Origin: Campylobacter sp. MIT 99-7217
Lineage (GTDB): Bacteria > Campylobacterota > Campylobacteria > Campylobacterales > Campylobacteraceae
Length of the DNA stretch: 64,000 nt
Direction: 5' to 3'
Assembly (NCBI RefSeq): GCF_006864365.1
Contig: NZ_QHLJ01000002.1
Coordinates: forward strand, 124,001-188,000
How positions within the stretch are numbered: the first letter of the stretch is position 1; every line of letters begins with the position of its first letter. Shown here in pieces: positions 18,910 through 29,189 of the stretch. A program made the translations under genes and the position numbers. The notes below the pieces were generated by a model. It made no database searches, was not told the origin of the DNA, and worked only from the letters and a program-made list of their open reading frames with translations.

Positions 18910-20725
18910 ATTTTTTTTTGTATTTTTTATTTTTCTTTCTCAGCTTTTTGCAGCCTATGAGGCTCAATTATCTGATTTTGATAAAAATTTCATCAGCTCA
19001 AATGAAAAATTAAGATTTCATCATCAACTTCAAAATTTATATGTTCAAAGCATTATCAATGAAGATGAAAAAAGCAAAACAGAAATCCTAAAACGCCTAG
19101 TCATCAGCTCAAATACACTAAATTTAGACGATAGCTCTTATGTGGCTGAATTAAAGCAAAGTGGGCTTACAACGGCTAATATTAAGAATTTACAAGCAAA
19201 TAACACAGCTAAGAATTCAAACACAAAATCTTCACAAAATACTTCTAATAAAAACGAAAACAAAACCCTCTTTGTTTTGGGTGTAAAAACCTCAGAAGAT
19301 GGCTTAGAGCTTGGTTTGAGTGCAAATTTAGATAAAGAGGATTTAAAGATTTTTGAACTTGAGGAAAAGACAAATTTCCGCTATGTTATAGACTTTGAAG
19401 CTGCTTTAGATGTGGGGAGAAAAAACTTTAGTTGGGGCGATATAGATGGATCAATCGCTCAGTTTAATCCCAAAACAACAAGGCTGGTTTTACACGCTAA
19501 GACTAAATTTAAACCTGAGATTAGCTTTGCAAATAAAAGCTTAATGATTAGCTTTAAAATATCTCAATCTTCAAAAATCACTCAAGAGCCAAAAAAAGAA
19601 GTTCAAAAACAAGTGCAAAAAGCAAATCAAAAGCCCCTTTTTGTGCTTAAAAGCTCTAAAGAAAATGCAGGTATCACGCTTGTTTTAAGTGATGAGCTTG
19701 AAAAAGATGAACTAAAAAGCTTTACGATGAAAGCTGGTGGTGCGTTTCGTCAAATTTTTGACTTTGAAGCTACGCTTGAGGGAGGTAGGAAAAATTTTAA
19801 CTTTGGTAAAAACTCTATCACTTTAACACAATATACGCCAAAAATCGTTCGTGTGGTGCTTAATTCGAACAAAAATTTTAAACCTGTATTAAATTTTGAA
19901 GATAAAAAGCTTTATATGGGTTTTGAAAATTTAAGCACCAAAGCTCAGCCAAAGCAAAATACTTCAAATCCCTCTCAAAGCCAGCAAGTATCTGTAAGCA
20001 AAACAGAAAACAAAGCTCCTGCACGCAGTTTTCGTGCAAGTAAAACCATAGTCATAGACGCAGGACATGGAGGAAAGGACGCTGGAGCTTTAGGAGCTGG
20101 AGGAAAGCTTTTTGAAAAAACTGTGGTGCTAAATACGGCTTTAAAGCTTGGTAATGAACTAAAAAAACGCGGTTATAAGGTGTATTATACAAGGACAAAG
20201 GATACTTTCATCAATCTTAGGGACCGAACAAAGGTTGCAAATAACAAAAGGGCAAATCTTTTTATCTCAATCCACGCTAATGCTGCACCAAACAAAAACA
20301 AAGCAGCCACTATGCAAGGCGTGGAAACCTTTTTTTTAAGTCCTGCTAGAAGTGAAAGAAGCAGGGAAGTAGCTGCTCAGGAAAATCAATCCGATGTTGA
20401 AGAAATGAATTATTTTGGAAAGCAAACAACGATTTTGCATTCTTTAAGTAGAGATAAGATCATTGCTTCAAATAAACTTGCTATAGATGTTCAAAAGGGA
20501 ATGTTAAGTGCTTTGAGAAAAAAATATAAAATCATTGACGGAGGAGTGAGAGAAGCTCCTTTTTGGGTGTTAGTAGGGGCTCAAGATATGCCTGCTATCT
20601 TGATCGAAATGGGCTATATCACGCATCCTGAAGAGGGCAAAAGGCTTGCAAATAACGCCTTTCAAGAAAGTATAGCCGATGGTATAGCCGATGGTATAGA
20701 CAATTATTTTTATTACAATCCTTGA
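18902..20725 (+). CDS. amiA: N-acetylmuramoyl-L-alanine amidase AmiA
   Basis: Periplasmic zinc amidase that cleaves the peptide from MurNAc during septum splitting. Start is uncertain: ATG at 18902 gives a signal peptide MCKFFFVFFIFLSQLFA; ATG at 18893 adds three residues. Two tandem AMIN domains (about 120-230 and 245-345, each with a GRKNF motif) bind peptidoglycan. A linker and the amidase_3 domain follow, with ligands in VIDAGHGGKDAG, LFEKT, SIHANAAP and the catalytic Glu in ILIEMGY. The degenerate LytM protein at 12232-13401 is a likely activator. Confidence 0.93.
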   Translation: MCKFFFVFFIFLSQLFAAYEAQLSDFDKNFISSNEKLRFHHQLQNLYVQSIINEDEKSKTEILKRLVISSNTLNLDDSSYVAELKQSGLTTANIKNLQANNTAKNSNTKSSQNTSNKNENKTLFVLGVKTSEDGLELGLSANLDKEDLKIFELEEKTNFRYVIDFEAALDVGRKNFSWGDIDGSIAQFNPKTTRLVLHAKTKFKPEISFANKSLMISFKISQSSKITQEPKKEVQKQVQKANQKPLFVLKSSKENAGITLVLSDELEKDELKSFTMKAGGAFRQIFDFEATLEGGRKNFNFGKNSITLTQYTPKIVRVVLNSNKNFKPVLNFEDKKLYMGFENLSTKAQPKQNTSNPSQSQQVSVSKTENKAPARSFRASKTIVIDAGHGGKDAGALGAGGKLFEKTVVLNTALKLGNELKKRGYKVYYTRTKDTFINLRDRTKVANNKRANLFISIHANAAPNKNKAATMQGVETFFLSPARSERSREVAAQENQSDVEEMNYFGKQTTILHSLSRDKIIASNKLAIDVQKGMLSALRKKYKIIDGGVREAPFWVLVGAQDMPAILIEMGYITHPEEGKRLANNAFQESIADGIADGIDNYFYYNP

Positions 20726-20728
20726 TTT

Positions 20729-22567
20729 ATGCAAAAAGCAAGCCTTATCTTTAAAGACAATACCCCTTATTCTACTCTCTTTGAGGATTTTTATTTTAAC
20801 TCAAAAGAAGGCATTGAAGAGAGCGAGTTTGTTTATACCAAAGCCTTTGAATTTGAGCAAAAAGACACTTTCATCATAGCCGAGCTTGGTTTTGGCATAG
20901 GCTTAAATTTCTTTCTTACACTTCAAAGATTTCTAGGACTTAAAAATCGCCCAAAAAAGCTTTTTTATGTGAGTTTGGAAGGTTTTTATCTTTCTTGCGA
21001 AGAGCTTTTGCAAAGTTATAAAAAACTTGGTATTTATGAGAAATTTAAAGATTTTTTAGAACCTTTTTTAAAAGCTTATCCAAAGTGCAAGGACGGAATG
21101 TATCGTTTTTATTTTGAGGATTGTTTTTTAGATCTTGTTTTTGCAGACGCAAGAAAGGGGATCAAAGAGCTTGATTTTAAGGCTGATGTTTGGTATTTAG
21201 ACGGCTTTTCGCCAAGAACTAATCCAACTTTGTTTGATGAGGATATGATCAAAGAAGTAGCAAGACTGAGCAAGAAAGGCACGCAAATTTGCACCTTTTC
21301 TGCTTCTTCTTTGCTCAGAAAAGCCTTAGAAAAATATAATTTTAAAATACAAAAGCTTCAAGGCTTTCGAAAAAGACAAATGATACGAGCTTTTTTTGAG
21401 GGTTTTGAATTTGATGATACGCAAGCTTATTTTGCAAGGACAAAACCAAGACATAAAAACAAAAAAGTTGCTATCATAGGTGCTGGCATAGCAGGGGCAA
21501 GTCTTGCCTTTGAACTTGGTTTAAGAGGTTTTGAGGTAAGCGTTTTTGATAAAAAAGCTGATTTAAATTTAGGGGCAAGTGCTAATGAGGCAGGTATTTT
21601 AAGTTCTTTGATCTTAAAAGAAGGCGTGAGTTTGGGCGAATTTAGTCAAAGTGCTTTTTATGAGGCTTCAAGATTTTATAAACGCCATTTAAAGCTTGAG
21701 TTAAACGGAGTTTATGAGTTTGCATACTCAAATTTAATGAAAGAGCGTTTTTTAAGTCAAGATAAAAATCCCTTGTTTAGGATAGAAGATGATAAGGCTT
21801 TTTTGGAAGATGGTGGCATGATCAAGCCCTCATATATCGTCAAAGAGCTTTTTAAAAAAAGCAAAGCAAAGCTTTATTTTTCTCATGAGTTTTTAAAATA
21901 TGGCTTTGAAAACGGAGTTTTTGAGCTTTTTTTCAAGCAAAAAGCTTCCTTTCAGGGTTTTGACATACTTATTTATGCTATGGGTGCTGATAGCAAGGAT
22001 TTCATTAATTTTAAGGCTATGAATTTAAGTAAGGTTAGAGGGCAGCTTACTCATCTTAAGCCTTTTTTAAATACCCCTTATCCGCTTTCATCTAAGGGCT
22101 ATATCTGCCCTATATGTGATACCATGCAAGTTATTGGTGCAACTTATGATAGGCTAAATCAAGATCAAGCTTCTTTAAAAAGTGATGATGAACAAAATAT
22201 CAAAAATATACAAGAATTTATCAAAGATGATATTTCTTTTGAGGTGATTGGCTCAAGGGTAGCTTTTCGGTCGTATTCAAGCGATAGATTTGCTATTATT
22301 GGCAGTGCTTATGATGAGAATTTGTATTTAAAGACATATAAAAGTTTGTTGTGGAGCAAAAACAAGGCTCAAGTGCCTGTGGAAAATGATTTGAGCTTAT
22401 ATTTTGCCTTTGGTTTTGGCTCAAGAGGCTTTGCAACAGCTATACTTGGGGCTAGGTATTTGTGTGCCTTGATCAATGATGAGCCTTTGGGTATCTTAAA
22501 ATCTTTCGTCAAAGACATTCATCCGGCAAGATTTTTAATACGAGAGCTTAAAAAGGGCAAAATTTAA
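20729..22567 (+). CDS. mnmC: Bifunctional tRNA 5-(carboxymethyl)aminomethyl-2-thiouridine enzyme MnmC
   Basis: Completes the mnm5s2U34 wobble modification. The 612-residue protein is a fusion: an N-terminal methyltransferase domain (about 1-235, [16 protein letters not shown] and [15 protein letters not shown]) and a C-terminal FAD oxidoreductase (from about 248, [18 protein letters not shown] and the [10 protein letters not shown] segment). Same position after amiA as in C. jejuni. It ends tail-to-tail with the marC-like gene with a 4-base overlap; this is one edge of the rearranged block carrying pglEF. Confidence 0.93.
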   Translation: MQKASLIFKDNTPYSTLFEDFYFNSKEGIEESEFVYTKAFEFEQKDTFIIAELGFGIGLNFFLTLQRFLGLKNRPKKLFYVSLEGFYLSCEELLQSYKKLGIYEKFKDFLEPFLKAYPKCKDGMYRFYFEDCFLDLVFADARKGIKELDFKADVWYLDGFSPRTNPTLFDEDMIKEVARLSKKGTQICTFSASSLLRKALEKYNFKIQKLQGFRKRQMIRAFFEGFEFDDTQAYFARTKPRHKNKKVAIIGAGIAGASLAFELGLRGFEVSVFDKKADLNLGASANEAGILSSLILKEGVSLGEFSQSAFYEASRFYKRHLKLELNGVYEFAYSNLMKERFLSQDKNPLFRIEDDKAFLEDGGMIKPSYIVKELFKKSKAKLYFSHEFLKYGFENGVFELFFKQKASFQGFDILIYAMGADSKDFINFKAMNLSKVRGQLTHLKPFLNTPYPLSSKGYICPICDTMQVIGATYDRLNQDQASLKSDDEQNIKNIQEFIKDDISFEVIGSRVAFRSYSSDRFAIIGSAYDENLYLKTYKSLLWSKNKAQVPVENDLSLYFAFGFGSRGFATAILGARYLCALINDEPLGILKSFVKDIHPARFLIRELKKGKI

Positions 22568-23211
22568 GCAAGAATAAAAATATCTTTTATCCCAACGATG
22601 AGCATTTTCACACCTATAGCCATGATAAATACCTGAGCAATGCGTGAAAAAATATGCAAGATGAGCTTTCCTACTATCCTTTCTATCGTGGCTGCAAAGT
22701 GAAATAAAATAAACATAAAAGCAAAGGCAAAGCACACACAACCAAAACCAATAAGCATACCACTATCTTCGCTAACCACAATCACAGTTGAAAGCGCTCC
22801 AGGACCTACAAGCATAGGAAAAGCCATAGGAATGATACTTTTTCTTAAAATTTCATTTTCGCTTAAATTTTGGTATTGGCTAAAATCCTGCTTACTTTTG
22901 TGTGCTTCTGAGCTTAAGAGTAGATTTTTTGTTGCCATAACCATCAAAATAAGCCCACCAGCAATACGCAAGTCATCAAGTCCTATGTTGAAAATATATT
23001 TCATCATAAAAGGACCTGTAAATAAAAAGGTCATCACTATAGTTAAAGCTGTATAAAGAATGATCCTAAAAAGCTTTTTCCTTGTTGTAAGCACCATATC
23101 TTCGGTCATGGAAAGAAATTGTGTTAAATTTCCAAAAGGATTAAGTACTGCAAGTAAGGTAATGGCAGCAAAAAACATAGCATAAAAATGACTTTGAAAA
23201 TCCGCAAACAT
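22564..23211 (-). CDS. MarC-family integral membrane protein
   Basis: A 215-residue protein with six predicted membrane segments, starting near [18 protein letters not shown], a segment typical of the MarC/UPF0056 family, and containing [19 protein letters not shown]. The family's transport substrate is unknown; earlier links to multiple antibiotic resistance were not upheld. It lies 2 bases downstream of msrB on the same strand, so they are probably co-transcribed, and converges on mnmC. Confidence 0.88.
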   Translation of the reverse strand: MFADFQSHFYAMFFAAITLLAVLNPFGNLTQFLSMTEDMVLTTRKKLFRIILYTALTIVMTFLFTGPFMMKYIFNIGLDDLRIAGGLILMVMATKNLLLSSEAHKSKQDFSQYQNLSENEILRKSIIPMAFPMLVGPGALSTVIVVSEDSGMLIGFGCVCFAFAFMFILFHFAATIERIVGKLILHIFSRIAQVFIMAIGVKMLIVGIKDIFILA

Positions 23212-23213
23212 TA

Positions 23214-23567
23214 TCAGTCCTTAATAAAGTCTAAAGATATAGAATTAACGCAATGTCTTATGTTTTTAGGCGTAAAGCCCTCGCCCTCAAAAACATGACC
23301 TAAATGCCCCTTGCACTTTGCACAAATGATTTCTGTTCTTATGCCATCTTTATCTTTTACTCTTTTTACAGCACCCTGAATTTCATCATCAAAGCTTGGC
23401 CAACCACAGCCTGATTTAAATTTAGATTCGCTTTTATAAAGCTTTGCTCCGCATTGTTTGCACACATACACACCCTTTTCAAAGCAATCATTAAATTTTC
23501 CACTAAAAGGAGCTTCTGTGCCTTTGTATAAGATAACCCTTTTTTCTTCATCGTTGAGTTCTTTCAT
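23214..23567 (-). CDS. msrB: Methionine-R-sulfoxide reductase MsrB
   Basis: Repairs R-methionine sulfoxide in proteins. The 117-residue protein has APFSGKFNDCFEKGVYVCKQCG near the N-terminus, GCGWPSF in the middle, two CxxC zinc pairs (CKQC, CAKC) and the catalytic segment IRHCVNSISLDF. Full length for a single-domain MsrB. Its promoter region (23568-23654) is shared divergently with the ferritin-like gene. Confidence 0.95.
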   Translation of the reverse strand: MKELNDEEKRVILYKGTEAPFSGKFNDCFEKGVYVCKQCGAKLYKSESKFKSGCGWPSFDDEIQGAVKRVKDKDGIRTEIICAKCKGHLGHVFEGEGFTPKNIRHCVNSISLDFIKD

Positions 23568-23630
23568 ATTAGCTTCCTTGTTTTTGGAAATTGTAGCAGA
23601 AATTTGATAATCTTTGCGAAAAAAACTTGA

Positions 23631-23636
23631 TATAAT
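23631..23636 (+). promoter_or_regulatory. Probable -10 box for the DUF455 ferritin-like gene
   Basis: TATAAT in the 87-base divergent gap between msrB and the ferritin-like gene, 19 bases before the ATG at 23655, with an AAAGGA ribosome-binding site between them. The T/A-rich sequence upstream fits Campylobacter sigma-70 promoters, which lack a conserved -35. Confidence 0.55.
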
Positions 23637-23654
23637 TCAAAACAAAGGATAAAA

Positions 23655-24470
23655 ATGAAAAAAGAATTTTTTGAAAATTTAGAAAAAATTTTATATGCAA
23701 AAAATTTAGATGATAAATTTAGAGATTTTGATGATTTTTATGAAAATTTTAAAACTCAGAGCTTTGTTTTCAACCATGAACAAGAAGCAATCTTTAAGGA
23801 AAATTTTTATCCTAGTAAAAAAATTTTAAGCCCTCTAAAAATTAGACGCATAAAAAACGCAAATTCAAACGAGAGCTTAGCTAAGATGATTCATGCTATC
23901 GCTCATATAGAATTTTCAGCCATAAATTTAGCTCTTGATGCAAGTTATCGTTTTAAAAATCTACCCCAGAAATTTTATGAGGATTGGCTTGAGGTAGCTG
24001 ATGAGGAGATCAAGCATTTTAAGCTTTTGCAAAGGGCTTTAAGGGAGCTTGGTTTTAAATATGGGGATTTTGCTGTGCATGATAATCTTGAAAATGCCCT
24101 AAAATCAACCAAAAACTCACTTGCTTTTAGAATGGGTGTTGTGCATAGGGGCTTAGAGGCTAAGGGGCTTGATGCAAATCCCTTTGTGCTTTCTAAACTT
24201 CAAAACACAAATCATCATATTAAAAGTTTATTAGAAGAAATTTTAAGCACTATCTTAAATGATGAAATCAAACATGTAAAAAAGGGGGATTTTTGGTGGA
24301 GTTTTGCAAAAAAAGATGAAGATGATTTTTTGCATCTTTGCAAGAAATTTATACAATTTAAGCTTGCCGGAAAGGTTTTAAACAAAGAAGCAAGACTTAA
24401 GGCTGGTTTTAGTGAAAAAGAACTTGAAGAACTTGAGAATTTTTATTCAAGGGATAAAACTAAAATTTAA
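23655..24470 (+). CDS. DUF455 ferritin-like di-iron protein
   Basis: A 271-residue helical protein with ferritin-like metal ligands spaced through the central part: HIEFSAINLALD, ADEEIKHFKLL and NDEIKHVKKG. DUF455 proteins have this fold, but the substrate is not established; a tRNA-hydroxylating MiaE relative is one possibility. It faces msrB divergently and converges on pssA with a 4-base overlap of stops. The same neighbour order occurs in C. jejuni. Confidence 0.82.
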   Translation: MKKEFFENLEKILYAKNLDDKFRDFDDFYENFKTQSFVFNHEQEAIFKENFYPSKKILSPLKIRRIKNANSNESLAKMIHAIAHIEFSAINLALDASYRFKNLPQKFYEDWLEVADEEIKHFKLLQRALRELGFKYGDFAVHDNLENALKSTKNSLAFRMGVVHRGLEAKGLDANPFVLSKLQNTNHHIKSLLEEILSTILNDEIKHVKKGDFWWSFAKKDEDDFLHLCKKFIQFKLAGKVLNKEARLKAGFSEKELEELENFYSRDKTKI

Positions 24471-25189
24471 GATTTTTTGATCTTTTTATTAGAAATGGCT
24501 AGGGTATAAATAGCTCTTAAAATCCCATATAAAACATAAGCACTAACTATAATCAGAGTGCTTTGTAAGGGAAAAACATATAAAAATGAAAAGAAGATCA
24601 GCAAAAGTATAAAAATTTTGAGCATTAAAGCCTTGTTTATGGGAATTTTTTTAAAGCTTGGATAGCGGATATTGCTCACCATAAGCAAGGATAAAATTCC
24701 TTGTGCTACAAGAAATAAAACCGCATAATCTTGCAAAAAATCATAACTAAGATATGAAAAAGTCCAAACACTACTTACCACAGCAGCCGTTGGGATAGGA
24801 AGCCCTATAAAAACAGAGGGTTCATAAGTGCCTGTAGTAACATTAAATCTTGCAAGGCGGATAGCCCCAAAAATGACAAAAAAGGCTGTGATAACAACGC
24901 CTATTTTTCCATACTTATATCCTATATTCATATAAAATAAAACCGCAGGAGCTACACCAAAAGCAACCAAATCAGCCAAAGAATCAAACTCAACTCCAAA
25001 TTTAGAAGTTGTATTTGTAAGCCTTGCCACTCGCCCATCAAGCCCATCGCAAATGAGGGCTAAAATGATATAAACTAAAGCCTTTTCATATAAGCCATTT
25101 ATAGAAGCTAGCACAGATAAAACACCAAAAAAGGCTGAAGTAGCTGTAAAAAGATTTGGTAAAATGTAGGCAAGATGAGGTTTATTCAT
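24467..25189 (-). CDS. pssA: CDP-diacylglycerol-serine O-phosphatidyltransferase PssA
   Basis: Makes phosphatidylserine from CDP-diacylglycerol and serine, the first step to phosphatidylethanolamine. The 240-residue membrane protein has the CDP-alcohol phosphatidyltransferase signature DGLDGRVARLTNTTSKFGVE and FDSLAD (DGxxAR-x8-GxxxDxxxD pattern), with several membrane segments. It follows the psd-like gene by 8 bases, so ftsH, psd-like and pssA are probably read together. Confidence 0.94.
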   Translation of the reverse strand: MNKPHLAYILPNLFTATSAFFGVLSVLASINGLYEKALVYIILALICDGLDGRVARLTNTTSKFGVEFDSLADLVAFGVAPAVLFYMNIGYKYGKIGVVITAFFVIFGAIRLARFNVTTGTYEPSVFIGLPIPTAAVVSSVWTFSYLSYDFLQDYAVLFLVAQGILSLLMVSNIRYPSFKKIPINKALMLKIFILLLIFFSFLYVFPLQSTLIIVSAYVLYGILRAIYTLAISNKKIKKS

Positions 25190-25197
25190 GGTTTTCC

Positions 25198-25821
25198 TTA
25201 TGAAAAATAGCCGATTAAAGAGCAGGCTTTTACGCTATCGCCAACGCCTATTTTAATCGCCGTATCCTTGGGAAGCAAAAGGCTAATGATACCATTAACA
25301 CTAAAGCCAAGTTCTTCTCCGCCTTTAAATTCTGTGCTATTGTTATAAAATTTGATTTTTCTATCAAGACAACCTGCACAAATTCTAAGCCCAAATTTAC
25401 GCTTTTCTTTATTTTGAGCAATGATTAATAAACGCTCATTCAAATGCAAAGGCAGATCAAATTTAGGACTTAAAAAAAGTCCATGTCTTGCTTTAATCTC
25501 TTGAATTTGCATATCTAAACTTGCTCTTATCGTGCCATTTTGATAAAAAGCATTTTTAAAATTAAGCTCGATACATTCGCCAAAATCATGATGAATAATT
25601 TGTTTTATAGATAAAAGCTCTGCGTCAATAGGCGATAAAATAGCCTTTTTATCATCGTATAAGGCTATGCGTTCAGGATTTTTATAAATCCACAAAAGAA
25701 GTAAAAATAAAAAAAATAAAACCCAAGAAAAGCTATAAAAAATCCACACAAGTATGAAAAATACAGCATAAAGACTTAAGGGAAAAATGCCAGCTCTTGA
25801 GATGAAATTTTTAATGCTCAT
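25198..25821 (-). CDS. psd: Phosphatidylserine decarboxylase-like protein, cleavage motif not seen
   Basis: A 207-residue protein with two N-terminal membrane segments and a short-type Psd-like body: IYKNPER, ILSPIDAELLSI, LHLNERLL and RKFGLRICAGCLDRKI align with the family. Position beside pssA supports a role in phosphatidylethanolamine synthesis. Odd: where the family has the self-processing Gly-Ser (FGSR-type) that creates the pyruvoyl group, this protein reads SVNGIISLLLP, and the usual DVHVNRxP block is not recognisable. It could be a divergent active enzyme or a pseudo-enzyme. Start at 25821 abuts ftsH. Confidence 0.75.
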   Translation of the reverse strand: MSIKNFISRAGIFPLSLYAVFFILVWIFYSFSWVLFFLFLLLLWIYKNPERIALYDDKKAILSPIDAELLSIKQIIHHDFGECIELNFKNAFYQNGTIRASLDMQIQEIKARHGLFLSPKFDLPLHLNERLLIIAQNKEKRKFGLRICAGCLDRKIKFYNNSTEFKGGEELGFSVNGIISLLLPKDTAIKIGVGDSVKACSLIGYFS

Positions 25822-27743
25822 TATGCTTCTTTTTTATTTTCTTCTTCTTGTAAGCGGGTTGAAAGATTGTTTTGCACCTCAAAATCCTTGATAATCTCAC
25901 GCACCTTTGCACCCTCGATCGTTTCTTCTTCGTATAAAGCTGCGACCATAGTTTCAATAGCACCTTTATAGGTTTCAAGTGTGGCTTTAACGCCTGCATA
26001 TCTTTCATTTAAGGTATTTTTAACATATTCATCTAAGGACTCTGCCATTTTATCAGAATAATCCTTAATCGTCTGTCCGCCTGTCAAAAAGGTATTTCTT
26101 TGCTTTTCAAGCACCATAAGCCCAGCGATTTCACTCATTCCATACATAGAAATCATCGCTTTGATAATATCAGTAGCCCTTTCAAGATCGTTACTTGCTC
26201 CGGTTGAAATTTCGCCTATAAATACCTCTTCAGCTCCACGCCCTCCTAAAAGCACATCAACTTCAGCCAAAAGTTCATGTTTTTGCATTAAAAACTTGTT
26301 TTCTTCAGGCGTATTTAAGGTATAGCCAAGTGCTGCAAGACCCCTTGGGATCACAGAAACCTTACTTACTTTCTTTGCTCCCTTGGTGGTTTCAGCGATC
26401 AAAGCATGTCCGCACTCATGATAGGTTACGATTTTTTTCTCTTTTTCGTTTATACGGCGTGATTTTTTCTCAAGCCCAGCAATAGCCCTTTCAACAGCTT
26501 CGACAAGATCTTTTTGTTCGACATATCTTTTGCTATCTCTTCCTGCTAAAAGCGCTGCTTCATTTATGATATTAGCAAGATCAGCTCCTGCAAGCCCAGC
26601 AGTAAGGCGTGCTACATCTTCGACCTTAACTTCAGGTGAAATTTTTACATCTTTCATATGCACTTTCAAAATATCACAACGACCCTTAAAATCAGGCTTA
26701 TCAACCAAAACTTGTCTATCAAAACGCCCAGGTCTTAAAAGTGCGGCATCTAAAACCTCAGGGCGGTTTGTAGCGGCTAAAACGATGACAGGAGAGCTTT
26801 CTGTGCCAAAGCCGTCCATTTCGGCTAAGAGCTGATTTAAGGTTTGTTCTCTTTCATCATTTCCACCCATCATAGCCCCAGCTGCACGGCTTTTTCCTAT
26901 GGCATCAATCTCATCGATAAAAACAATAGCCGGAGCTTCTTTTTTGGCATTTTCAAAAAGATCACGCACTCTACTTGCTCCAACGCCTACAAACATTTCT
27001 ATAAAAGATGAACCTGAAACGCTAAAAAACGGCACATCAGCTTCTCCGGCAACAGCCTTTGCAAGCAGGGTTTTACCAGTGCCCGGAGGTCCTACAAGTA
27101 AAAGACCTTTTGGGATTTTCGCACCTAAATTTATATATCTTTCAGGGTGTTTGAGAAAATCAACGATTTCTTTTACCTCTTCTTTGGCTTCCTCAACGCC
27201 AGCTACATCGCTAAATTTAACCTTTGGCTTTTCAGAATTTACAAGCTTTTTGGAACTTCCTATGCCAAGTATTGAACTGCCCATATTTCTTTGCATTCTA
27301 CTTGCTAAAAACATCCAAATTCCAAAGAAAATGAAAATCGGCAAGACCCAAGAAAATAGTATATCAGTAAACCAATTTGTTTCAGAATATGCTCCATAAG
27401 AGATTTTCTTCTCATCAAGCAAAGGAATGAGTGTTGGATCAGTACTTACTTTTTTTGCAATGAAAGTTGTATTTTGATTTGACAAAGCTCTAATGCTTGT
27501 TTGACCTATGCTTACCTGAGTGATCTGGTTGCTTTCGATAAGCTTTTTAAGTTCTGAATAAGGGATATTTTTGGTTGCACCACCAGAGCCTATCCCTCCT
27601 AGACTTGATTCTGAGCTATCTACAAAAGTTTTGAAAAGCAATATAGCTATGATCGCAAAGATTGCAAAAACTAAAATAGGATTTTTGTTGAAAAAATTAT
27701 TGTTATTATTTTGTTGAGGATTATTTTTTTGATTATTGTCCAT
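25821..27743 (-). CDS. ftsH: ATP-dependent zinc metalloprotease FtsH
   Basis: Membrane-anchored AAA+ protease that degrades misfolded and regulatory membrane and cytosolic proteins. Full length (640 residues). Two membrane segments (about 22-40 and 128-148) flank a small periplasmic domain. Walker A GPPGTGK is at 218-224, Walker B VFIDEID at 274-280, the arginine-finger region RPGRFDR at 337-343, and the zinc motif HECGH at 442-446 (HEAGH or HESGH in most relatives). Between prmA and the psd-like gene, with single-base overlaps. Confidence 0.96.
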   Translation of the reverse strand: MDNNQKNNPQQNNNNNFFNKNPILVFAIFAIIAILLFKTFVDSSESSLGGIGSGGATKNIPYSELKKLIESNQITQVSIGQTSIRALSNQNTTFIAKKVSTDPTLIPLLDEKKISYGAYSETNWFTDILFSWVLPIFIFFGIWMFLASRMQRNMGSSILGIGSSKKLVNSEKPKVKFSDVAGVEEAKEEVKEIVDFLKHPERYINLGAKIPKGLLLVGPPGTGKTLLAKAVAGEADVPFFSVSGSSFIEMFVGVGASRVRDLFENAKKEAPAIVFIDEIDAIGKSRAAGAMMGGNDEREQTLNQLLAEMDGFGTESSPVIVLAATNRPEVLDAALLRPGRFDRQVLVDKPDFKGRCDILKVHMKDVKISPEVKVEDVARLTAGLAGADLANIINEAALLAGRDSKRYVEQKDLVEAVERAIAGLEKKSRRINEKEKKIVTYHECGHALIAETTKGAKKVSKVSVIPRGLAALGYTLNTPEENKFLMQKHELLAEVDVLLGGRGAEEVFIGEISTGASNDLERATDIIKAMISMYGMSEIAGLMVLEKQRNTFLTGGQTIKDYSDKMAESLDEYVKNTLNERYAGVKATLETYKGAIETMVAALYEEETIEGAKVREIIKDFEVQNNLSTRLQEEENKKEA

Positions 27744-28576
27744 TATTTTTCCTTTCTATAAACTAAGCTTAACCATTCATTTTGCCTAAGAACCTTGATT
27801 AAATTAAGATCCTTAAAAGCTTCTTGAACTCTTTGTTCGTATTTATCCAAGATCCCTGAGAGGATTAAAAAAGAATTTATCTTGAGTGTGGATTTGAGTT
27901 CATCTTTGAGATTTAAAATCACATCAGCGATTAAATTTGCAATCACAAGATCGTATTTATCGTAGTTTTTACTGATACTACCTTGCCAAATTTTATCAAG
28001 AAAGACTTTATTAAGCTTTGCATTAGCTAAAGTGCTTTGAATGGCTAGTTCATCAGTATCGCAAGCCTCAGTTTTGCAACCAAGTTTAGCTAAAACTATG
28101 CTTAAAATTCCACTTCCACAGCCAATATCTAAGGCTTTCATATCTTTTTTTGCAAATTCTTGCAAAAGCTCGATACAGGAATTTGTGCTTTCATGATGTC
28201 CAGATCCAAAGGCTAGGGCAGGATCTATTTGAACATTGATCAAATTTTTTTCAGGTTTTTGCCAAGAACTATGGATATAAATATCATTGATTTTTATGGG
28301 CTGGACATTCTTTTTATACTCTTCAATCCAGTCTTTATTTTGTTTTTGAGTTAAAGAGGTATCAAAGTAAAAATCCTCATTAAAAGTTTCTTTGAGTTTA
28401 TCCTTGAACAAATCAACAGCCCAAGCAAGCTCGTTAAGATTTTCTGTAGATCTTATATAAATATTTTCATTTTCCTCTTCTACAGCTTCTACACCAAATT
28501 CAAAAACGAAATCAATAAACACGCTAGTGTATTTTTTATCAACTTTAAGGCAGAGTTCATTATAAGAATCTAACAT
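27743..28576 (-). CDS. prmA: Ribosomal protein L11 methyltransferase PrmA
   Basis: AdoMet-dependent trimethylation of ribosomal protein L11. The 277-residue protein has an N-terminal substrate-recognition domain and a Rossmann domain with ALDIGCGSGILSIVLAKLG, preceded by the PrmA-typical IDPALAFGSGHHES and followed by ANLIADVIL. It lies 27 bases downstream of cheY and overlaps ftsH by one base. Confidence 0.95.
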   Translation of the reverse strand: MLDSYNELCLKVDKKYTSVFIDFVFEFGVEAVEEENENIYIRSTENLNELAWAVDLFKDKLKETFNEDFYFDTSLTQKQNKDWIEEYKKNVQPIKINDIYIHSSWQKPEKNLINVQIDPALAFGSGHHESTNSCIELLQEFAKKDMKALDIGCGSGILSIVLAKLGCKTEACDTDELAIQSTLANAKLNKVFLDKIWQGSISKNYDKYDLVIANLIADVILNLKDELKSTLKINSFLILSGILDKYEQRVQEAFKDLNLIKVLRQNEWLSLVYRKEK

Positions 28577-28603
28577 TATATTTATTTGCCCCTAAGAGTT
28601 TAC

Positions 28604-28993
28604 TCAAGAGCTGGTTTCTCCTGAGCCAATGCCTAACACATCTTCAAGTTTTTCTTTAAGAACTTGAGGCGTAAAAGGCTTTACGATATAGTTATTAACC
28701 CCTGCTTTAAGTGCAGTGATAACCTCAGCCTTTCCACCCTCAGTCGTAACCATGATAATAGGCATGTCCTCGTATTTTTTTTCTGCTCGTATTTTTTTAA
28801 CAAGGTCTAAGCCATTCATTTCAGGCATATTCCAATCCGTAATAACAACCTTAATATCATCATTTTTTTCAAGCAAATCCCACGCTTCAACCCCGTGTTC
28901 AGCCTCAAGAATATCATTATGCCCCAGTTTTTCAAGAGTATTTTTAATGATCCTTCTCATAGTAGAGCTATCATCAACGACAAGTAGTTTCAC
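28604..28993 (-). CDS. cheY: Chemotaxis response regulator CheY
   Basis: Single-domain receiver that binds the flagellar motor switch when phosphorylated. I chose GTG at 28993 because AAGGAAG lies just upstream and the product then starts VKLLVVDDSSTMRRI, matching CheY; a longer in-frame reading adds eight residues without a ribosome-binding site. Acid pocket DD, phosphoacceptor Asp in ITDWNMPEMNG, conserved Thr in MVTTEGG and Lys in IVKPFTP are all present (129 residues). In C. jejuni pglG sits between cheY and pglF; it is missing here. Confidence 0.95.
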   Translation of the reverse strand: MKLLVVDDSSTMRRIIKNTLEKLGHNDILEAEHGVEAWDLLEKNDDIKVVITDWNMPEMNGLDLVKKIRAEKKYEDMPIIMVTTEGGKAEVITALKAGVNNYIVKPFTPQVLKEKLEDVLGIGSGETSS

Positions 28994-29189
28994 ATTTCTT
29001 CCTTTCGCTTTTAACAAAAATATAATAAAAACTTTTTTGTAATTTTACACTTTTAAAACTTATTGAAAGTTAAAAGTATAAAATTAAAGCAAATATTTTA
29101 TCATATATATGATTAAAATTTAAAGATAATTTTTCATTCTACAATAATTTAGTAAATATCATAAAAGTTATATTTTGGGCTTTTGTTAA

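Noticed and set aside
18911-18919. Nine-T run near the amiA start as a contingency tract
   Set aside because: It encodes part of the signal peptide's phenylalanines, the frame is intact, and runs of nine T are common in this AT-rich genome.
26530-27399. Two plus-strand open frames of 101 and 166 codons opposite ftsH
   Set aside because: They are mirror frames of a strongly conserved gene, lack ribosome-binding sites, and their composition follows the ftsH codons.
29100-29113. Perfect palindrome ATCATATATATGAT between cheY and pglF as an operator
   Set aside because: Alternating AT sequence forms such palindromes by chance and no second copy or known regulator supports it.
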